From the NCBI GenBank assembly GCA_910588595.1, contig CAJUQU010000159.1, positions 1 to 8,691 of the forward strand: 8,691 nt of DNA. The letters run 5' to 3'. Made by a program: the position numbers and the translations under genes. Below, in pieces: positions 6,114-8,691 of this stretch. Below the pieces are notes generated by a model that was given only the letters and a program-made list of their open reading frames with translations, was not told where the DNA came from and did not search any database. Position 1 is the stretch's first letter. Each line of letters opens with the position of its first letter. This DNA is from an uncultured Lachnospiraceae bacterium. Its GTDB lineage: Bacteria > Bacillota_A > Clostridia > Lachnospirales > Lachnospiraceae.

Positions 6114-6971
6114 CTATTTCTTTGGCAATTGATGCACATATTCCAGGAAATCTCTGGCTGCCTTTCCCTCTTTTTCATTATATTCCCATCCTAATTTCTC
6201 CCCGACAAACTGTGCCGTGATCCGAAACAACTCGCACATGCCAAAAACCGACTTCCACGCATGATCGACATTAGCGTCAAAATAGGTTGCCATAAGCATT
6301 TGCCATTCTTCTGCTGAAAGCCATTTATACAGATATTTTGATGATTTTCCAGTGCTTACTTTCCACTCTGTCAAAATGCCGGCTTTCCAATTCAACATCG
6401 TGATGAGCTGTCTTCTCACAATATGATTTGTCATATCCTGCACGTAGGGGATCTCCTCCCGCCATAATCCCTTCGCGATATTGTTGGTACACCACCAAAA
6501 CTCATTGCAGGCGAATACGTACTGTTCTTTGGTTGGCTTTTGGATCCAATACTGGCAATCTGTCGCCGCTTCTATATCAGGTAATACAGATTCCTTATCT
6601 AACAAGATCCTGCATAATTTATCATCTTGAATGTGCCGTAGTGCGTAGTCTATAGTCTGCACAGTTAAATCAATTCTGGTTCCGTCTGCAAACTGCATCA
6701 GCCAGCCATACGAATTTTTCTTATCTCCTGGGCAATATGGGCATTCATCAGGATACTGCATGTAAAGGATCTCTCCAAAAAGATTGATCCAGTCCTTGTC
6801 CTCTATAAAACTTTTGGTGTCTTCCACAACATAGACAATGTCATAATCTTGAAAAATATCTTTTGGAACCGCTTTGTTTGTTCTGGAACCGTTCATATAA
6901 ACCGCTTTTATCCTGTCATCACTTTTTGCAATGCCTAAGATAAGGTCATACATCTCATTTTCTGTTCTCAT
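6114..6971 (-). CDS. Aminoglycoside 6-nucleotidyltransferase-like protein (ANT(6) family)
   Basis: The protein has 285 residues from the ATG at 6971 (AGGTG about seven bases upstream); a GTG two codons earlier is less likely. It is colinear with ANT(6)/AadE streptomycin adenylyltransferases (about 285-300 residues). The N-terminus is MRTENEMYDLILGIAKSDDR, followed by the nucleotidyltransferase signature MNGSRTN (26-32) and FQDYDI, whose Asp42 and Asp44 bind metal; a third carboxylate is Asp101 in RIDLTV. The C-terminal half has the helical FACNEFWWCTNNIAKGLWR and LITMLNWKAGI segments. The enzyme would transfer AMP to the 6-hydroxyl of streptomycin, but divergent chromosomal members may have other substrates. 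The insert CPYCPGDKK (78-86) differs from the usual LFP-type segment. It lies beside a broken second family member (7292-7411), implying former duplication or repeated acquisition. Confidence 0.88.
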   Translation of the reverse strand: MRTENEMYDLILGIAKSDDRIKAVYMNGSRTNKAVPKDIFQDYDIVYVVEDTKSFIEDKDWINLFGEILYMQYPDECPYCPGDKKNSYGWLMQFADGTRIDLTVQTIDYALRHIQDDKLCRILLDKESVLPDIEAATDCQYWIQKPTKEQYVFACNEFWWCTNNIAKGLWREEIPYVQDMTNHIVRRQLITMLNWKAGILTEWKVSTGKSSKYLYKWLSAEEWQMLMATYFDANVDHAWKSVFGMCELFRITAQFVGEKLGWEYNEKEGKAARDFLEYVHQLPKK

Positions 6972-7132
6972 GATCACACCTCGTTATCGCTTTTGTTGTA
7001 TTTTTGTGTACTTTTATAATGTACTTTTTTGAGTAATTTTCATGGCTGCTGCCAAAATCATTTCTCTGATTTCAGTTCATTAAGTTATTATAGCTTAATA
7101 TACCATAATTTATAGTGCAATGCTTAACTTGG
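6972..7132 (-). promoter_or_regulatory. Leader and tentative -10 of the ANT(6)-like gene
   Basis: On the minus strand TATAAT (plus 7087-7092) and an overlapping-region TATATT (7097-7102) are possible -10 boxes, but no good -35 sits at 16-18 bp. From there the leader is about 110 bases. It contains a small AAATCA/TGATTT stem near 7056-7073 and a 15-codon frame (7014-7061) without a clear ribosome site. Nothing else is visible here. Confidence 0.3.
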
Positions 7133-7164
7133 TGCTCCATCCAGACTAACAGTGAATACAGCAC

Positions 7165-7322
7165 TGCTCCATCCGGACGGAAATTAGAGTTGTGGACTGC
7201 ATGGATCGTGCCAGTGATAGGCAAACTTTCGACGGCGATGCGGTGGTATCGTCTAGAAATTTTAACGACGCAATGGTGCGGAACAGGCAGTTCACGATTC
7301 TAATTTCTGTCCGGATGGAGTA
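7165..7322. repeat. Long-stem structured element (36-bp paired arms, 86-base centre) inserted in an ANT(6) gene
   Basis: Arm 7165-7200 pairs with 7287-7322 over 36 positions without a gap. The outer part is CTCCATCCGGAC on one side and GTCCGGATGGAG on the other. Five positions are not Watson-Crick (7166/7321, 7179/7308, 7189/7298, 7191/7296, 7195/7292), and every one is G-T on the plus strand, meaning G-U in a plus-strand RNA. The 86-base centre can form TGCC/GGCA (7209-7223), GGCGAT/ATCGTC (7234-7253, one G-U) and CGCA/TGCG (7269-7280), giving a multibranch shape. The right edge cuts an ANT(6) reading frame. No matching target-site duplication is obvious. It could be a MITE-like element, the remnant of a larger mobile element, or a non-coding RNA; I see no known RNA family signature. 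Confidence 0.75.
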
Positions 7323-7411
7323 CTAGAACCCTCCAACGTAACCATGCGTATACGTTCATCCATATTTGCAAAGTTCAAAATAGTATCATAAACTTGTTTT
7401 TCTGATCTCAT
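7292..7411 (-). pseudogene. Truncated ANT(6)/AadE-type nucleotidyltransferase, N-terminal fragment
   Basis: From an ATG at 7411, with AGGAGA seven bases upstream, the frame reads MRSEKQVYDTILNFANMDER and then IRMVTLEGSS. It closely matches the start of streptomycin adenylyltransferases, whose next residues complete a GSRxN active-site motif. After codon 30 the reading passes into the inverted-repeat element and adds TPSGQKLES before a TGA. The rest of the gene (about 250 codons) is not found on the other side of the element at 7000-7165, so insertion was accompanied or followed by deletion. The fragment is non-functional but keeps a strong ribosome site. Confidence 0.8.
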
Positions 7412-7494
7412 GCCCATCTCTCCTGTAATTATTTATTTGTTAGTCCTACTTTTCTTCCGGTTATTCGTTGAATTTCTCCAAATTCCATGTTATT

Positions 7495-7686
7495 TTAAAG
7501 AACTCTGACTAATATAACTAAAACAATAATCACAAAAATAATATTAAATATCCATGTCCACTTATTTCCTAAATTTATTGTATAGCCAAACCCACTTCGC
7601 GGTCTCTTGATAATTACTCTTTTGTCTTCTCTGTTGAAATATAGTCTTCCAGTTATCCAGCCATCATCTCTGTTGCTTGATTTCAT
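7495..7686 (-). CDS. Small DUF5808-domain membrane protein
   Basis: The 63-residue protein starts at the ATG at 7686, with AGGAGA six bases upstream; the promoter at 7751-7756 lies just upstream, which argues against the longer frame to 7821. Residues 8-43 match DUF5808: DDGWITGRLYFNREDKRVII and a GFGYTINLGNKW block, with the usual W-Y-N-D-R and GxGxxxN pattern. Residues 44-62 (WIFNIIFVIIVLVILVRV) form one C-terminal membrane helix. DUF5808 has no known function; it often forms the tail of membrane proteins in Firmicutes. The frame stays open upstream with another hydrophobic stretch (CVIIFYMIYF), so a longer ancestral protein is possible. Confidence 0.72.
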   Translation of the reverse strand: MKSSNRDDGWITGRLYFNREDKRVIIKRPRSGFGYTINLGNKWTWIFNIIFVIIVLVILVRVL

Positions 7687-7750
7687 AAAGTTCTCCTTTG
7701 CAGCTTCCGATTGTAATTTAGTGATTTTAGGGAAATAAATCATATAAAAT

Positions 7751-7780
7751 ATTATAACACAAAATGAACTGATATGATGA
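7751..7780 (-). promoter_or_regulatory. Promoter of the DUF5808 gene
   Basis: On the minus strand a perfect TATAAT (plus 7751-7756) is preceded by GTGT. No good -35 is seen; the closest are TTCATC or CATCAT at 17-19 bp. Transcription would begin near 7744, about 58 bases before the ATG at 7686. Confidence 0.5.
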
Positions 7781-7971
7781 ACTGATTGATATGCTTTTAA
7801 CATTTTTAAAAAAGAGGACAAATTTGTCAGTCCCCGAAATATAAAACAAAATATCGTAGTAGAAATAATTCTATTTATTAGAAAGTAATTTCAAACGCCA
7901 ACATTTATGACGCCAATCCATCCTTTCTTCTTGTGATTTGGAGAAATTTATGAAAGCATTCCAATCAGTTC

Positions 7972-8000
7972 TTCCTGCCCTGTTCATATTATGTTATAAT
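7972..8000 (+). promoter_or_regulatory. Promoter for the rightward gene at 8204
   Basis: TTCCTG (7972-7977) and a perfect TATAAT (7995-8000) are 17 bp apart. The -10 and the sequence about 40 bp upstream resemble the minus-strand promoter at 7751-7780. Transcription would begin near 8007, leaving a leader of about 195 bases before the GTG at 8204. Confidence 0.5.
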
Positions 8001-8203
8001 TTGTTACAGGTTTTTCTTTTCCTTATAAGGGTTCGTAACATAATGGCAGACTTATCTGCTATAAATTTAGTGTTTTCAAGGGTTGCGGACTCTTTAAAGA
8101 TAAGACATAACTGTTATTCAATGCTATAAAAAGTATATTATCAGAATTCCTGTTTCATGAGGAAAGAGAAGTCAGCGGAAGAAACTGGTGATGGAGGTAC
8201 AAT

Positions 8204-8691
8204 GTGGCCGTAGCTTTGGACATCAATTTTCTAAGTAATGAGTTAATGGATATAGATATTATTGAAAACTTATTTAAAAAACATAATGTAAAAATAGTAT
8301 CTATAAACAGTATTGATAACTGGATGTGGGATAATGAAAAAGAAATTGACTCCCTAATGCACATTGGAAAAGTGCTAAATCATTGTCAGATTGTCATAAT
8401 CAAACTAAAGCAACCCTTGATGAAAGATTTGGGTATTTTTATTGAAAAAGTTGAGAACTTGTATCTTTATACAGTCTGGATGAATACAGAAGGTTATCCA
8501 ATGTTGGATTGTGATGCAATAACTTTAGAAAATTGCAAATATTTTGAGAATATATTTGCAACATTATTAAAAATGAAAGAAAACAACATAAATATTTTTG
8601 AGGTAGTGGCAATAGGATTAGAGACAGATATTCATTATATATATAACGTGATTGATTATTGCTCACAAACACAGGCGGTCTATGACCATTT
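8204..8691 (+). CDS. Unrecognised protein, open at the right edge (first 162 codons)
   Basis: The frame opens with a GTG at 8204, six bases after GGAGG (8193-8197), and runs without a stop to the end of the window, so the gene is incomplete. The overlapping ATG at 8202 hits a stop after three codons. The protein begins VALDINFLSNELMDIDIIEN and continues through CQIVIIKLKQPLMKDLGIFI, NLYLYTVWMNTEGYPMLDCD and INIFEVVAIGLETDIHYIYN, patterns suggesting alternating strands and helices in a soluble acidic protein. There is no signal peptide or membrane helix. Codon use is very AT-rich, like the whole area right of 7430, which suggests horizontal gain. Small acidic orphan proteins of this look are sometimes immunity proteins of polymorphic toxins, but nothing here proves it. 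Confidence 0.75.
   Translation, partial: MAVALDINFLSNELMDIDIIENLFKKHNVKIVSINSIDNWMWDNEKEIDSLMHIGKVLNHCQIVIIKLKQPLMKDLGIFIEKVENLYLYTVWMNTEGYPMLDCDAITLENCKYFENIFATLLKMKENNINIFEVVAIGLETDIHYIYNVIDYCSQTQAVYDH

Larger units (their letters stand above)
7687..8203. other. Divergent regulatory region between the DUF5808 gene and the right-edge gene
   Basis: Two divergent promoters (7751-7780 minus, 7972-8000 plus) lie in partly matching inverted surroundings. The AT-rich centre has a perfect palindrome GACAAATTTGTC (7817-7828) and two direct copies of ACGCCAA (7895-7901 and 7910-7916, 15 bp apart), all candidate operator sites. The roughly 195-base leader of the rightward transcript has a GCAGA-CTTA-TCTGC hairpin near 8046-8059. 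A 59-codon plus-strand frame (7950-8129) is not called a gene. Confidence 0.5.

Noticed and set aside
7014..7061. 15-codon leader frame (MILAAAMKITQKSTL) before the ANT(6)-like gene, considered as a translational attenuator
   Set aside because: No clear ribosome site, and no alternative stem sequestering the ribosome site of the main gene could be drawn.
7115..7303. 62-codon plus-strand frame across the hairpin element
   Set aside because: A second frame is equally open over the same bases, there is no ribosome site, and the inverted-repeat pairing explains the sequence better than coding.
7165..7322. Retron msr-msd, group II intron, integron attC site or diversity-generating template region
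   Set aside because: No reverse transcriptase is in the window, no domain V-like motif, no attC core sites, and no adenine-rich template/variable repeat pair; the long continuous stem fits none of these well.
7464..7950. Shared 13-mer ATTTGGAGAAATT in inverted orientation (near 7470-7482 and 7936-7948)
   Set aside because: One 13-base match in AT-rich DNA of this length is expected by chance, and the flanks do not align.
7950..8129. 59-codon plus-strand frame with a hydrophobic N-terminal stretch and a fair GGAG ribosome site
   Set aside because: It overlaps the promoter at 7972-8000, and its first part is the inverted copy of non-coding promoter sequence at 7751-7799; no family resemblance.

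Overview
The window looks like accessory chromosomal DNA from a gut-type Firmicute, most likely a Lachnospiraceae/Clostridia member. This rests on AGGAGG-type ribosome binding sites, Clostridia-like protein families (VOC-DUF3795 fusion, XRE regulator with a membrane anchor, short leucine-rich-repeat protein, ANT(6)-like nucleotidyltransferase, DUF5808) and mixed base composition. The organism is an inference from protein style only. Composition is mosaic by eye: about 60-2100 and 4200-6000 are moderate in GC, 2700-4100 is AT-richer, and everything right of about 7430 is strongly AT-rich, so the window was probably assembled from several sources.

Left block (70-2061, minus strand). One promoter (TTGCGC, 18 bp, TACAAT) appears to drive an internally deleted Cof-type HAD phosphatase remnant, then an AraC-family regulator, then a VOC protein fused to a cysteine-rich DUF3795 domain. 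Next (2142-2750, minus) is an XRE regulator with a C-terminal membrane helix. Its leader carries three tandem 25-bp repeats, each able to form a hairpin next to a T-run. From 2883 to 3873 (minus) lies a leucine-rich-repeat protein with a near-consensus promoter, a palindrome over the predicted start of transcription, and a decayed 3' end.

Middle block (4095-6081, plus strand). A short HipA-like Ser/Thr kinase has its own promoter and overlaps a 117-residue unrecognised partner gene. An N-terminally truncated HAD hydrolase follows. The kinase/partner pair has no HipB-like helix-turn-helix gene beside it and is the best candidate here for an undescribed toxin-antitoxin-like module. A perfect 15-bp inverted repeat separates this block from the convergent gene to its right.

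Right block (6114-8691). A full-length ANT(6)-like aminoglycoside nucleotidyltransferase (minus) is followed by a roughly 160-bp element with 36-bp paired arms. That element interrupts a second ANT(6)-type gene just after its GS motif, leaving only the first 30 or so codons. All five non-Watson-Crick positions in the arms are G-U wobbles if the plus strand is transcribed, which suggests a structured RNA rather than plain terminal repeats. Further right are a small DUF5808 membrane protein (minus), two divergent promoters that look like inverted copies of each other, and an unrecognised protein gene (from 8204, plus) that runs off the right edge.

Four gene remnants (HAD with an internal deletion, HAD without its N-terminus, LRR with a broken tail, ANT(6) fragment) mark the window as a site of repeated insertion and decay.
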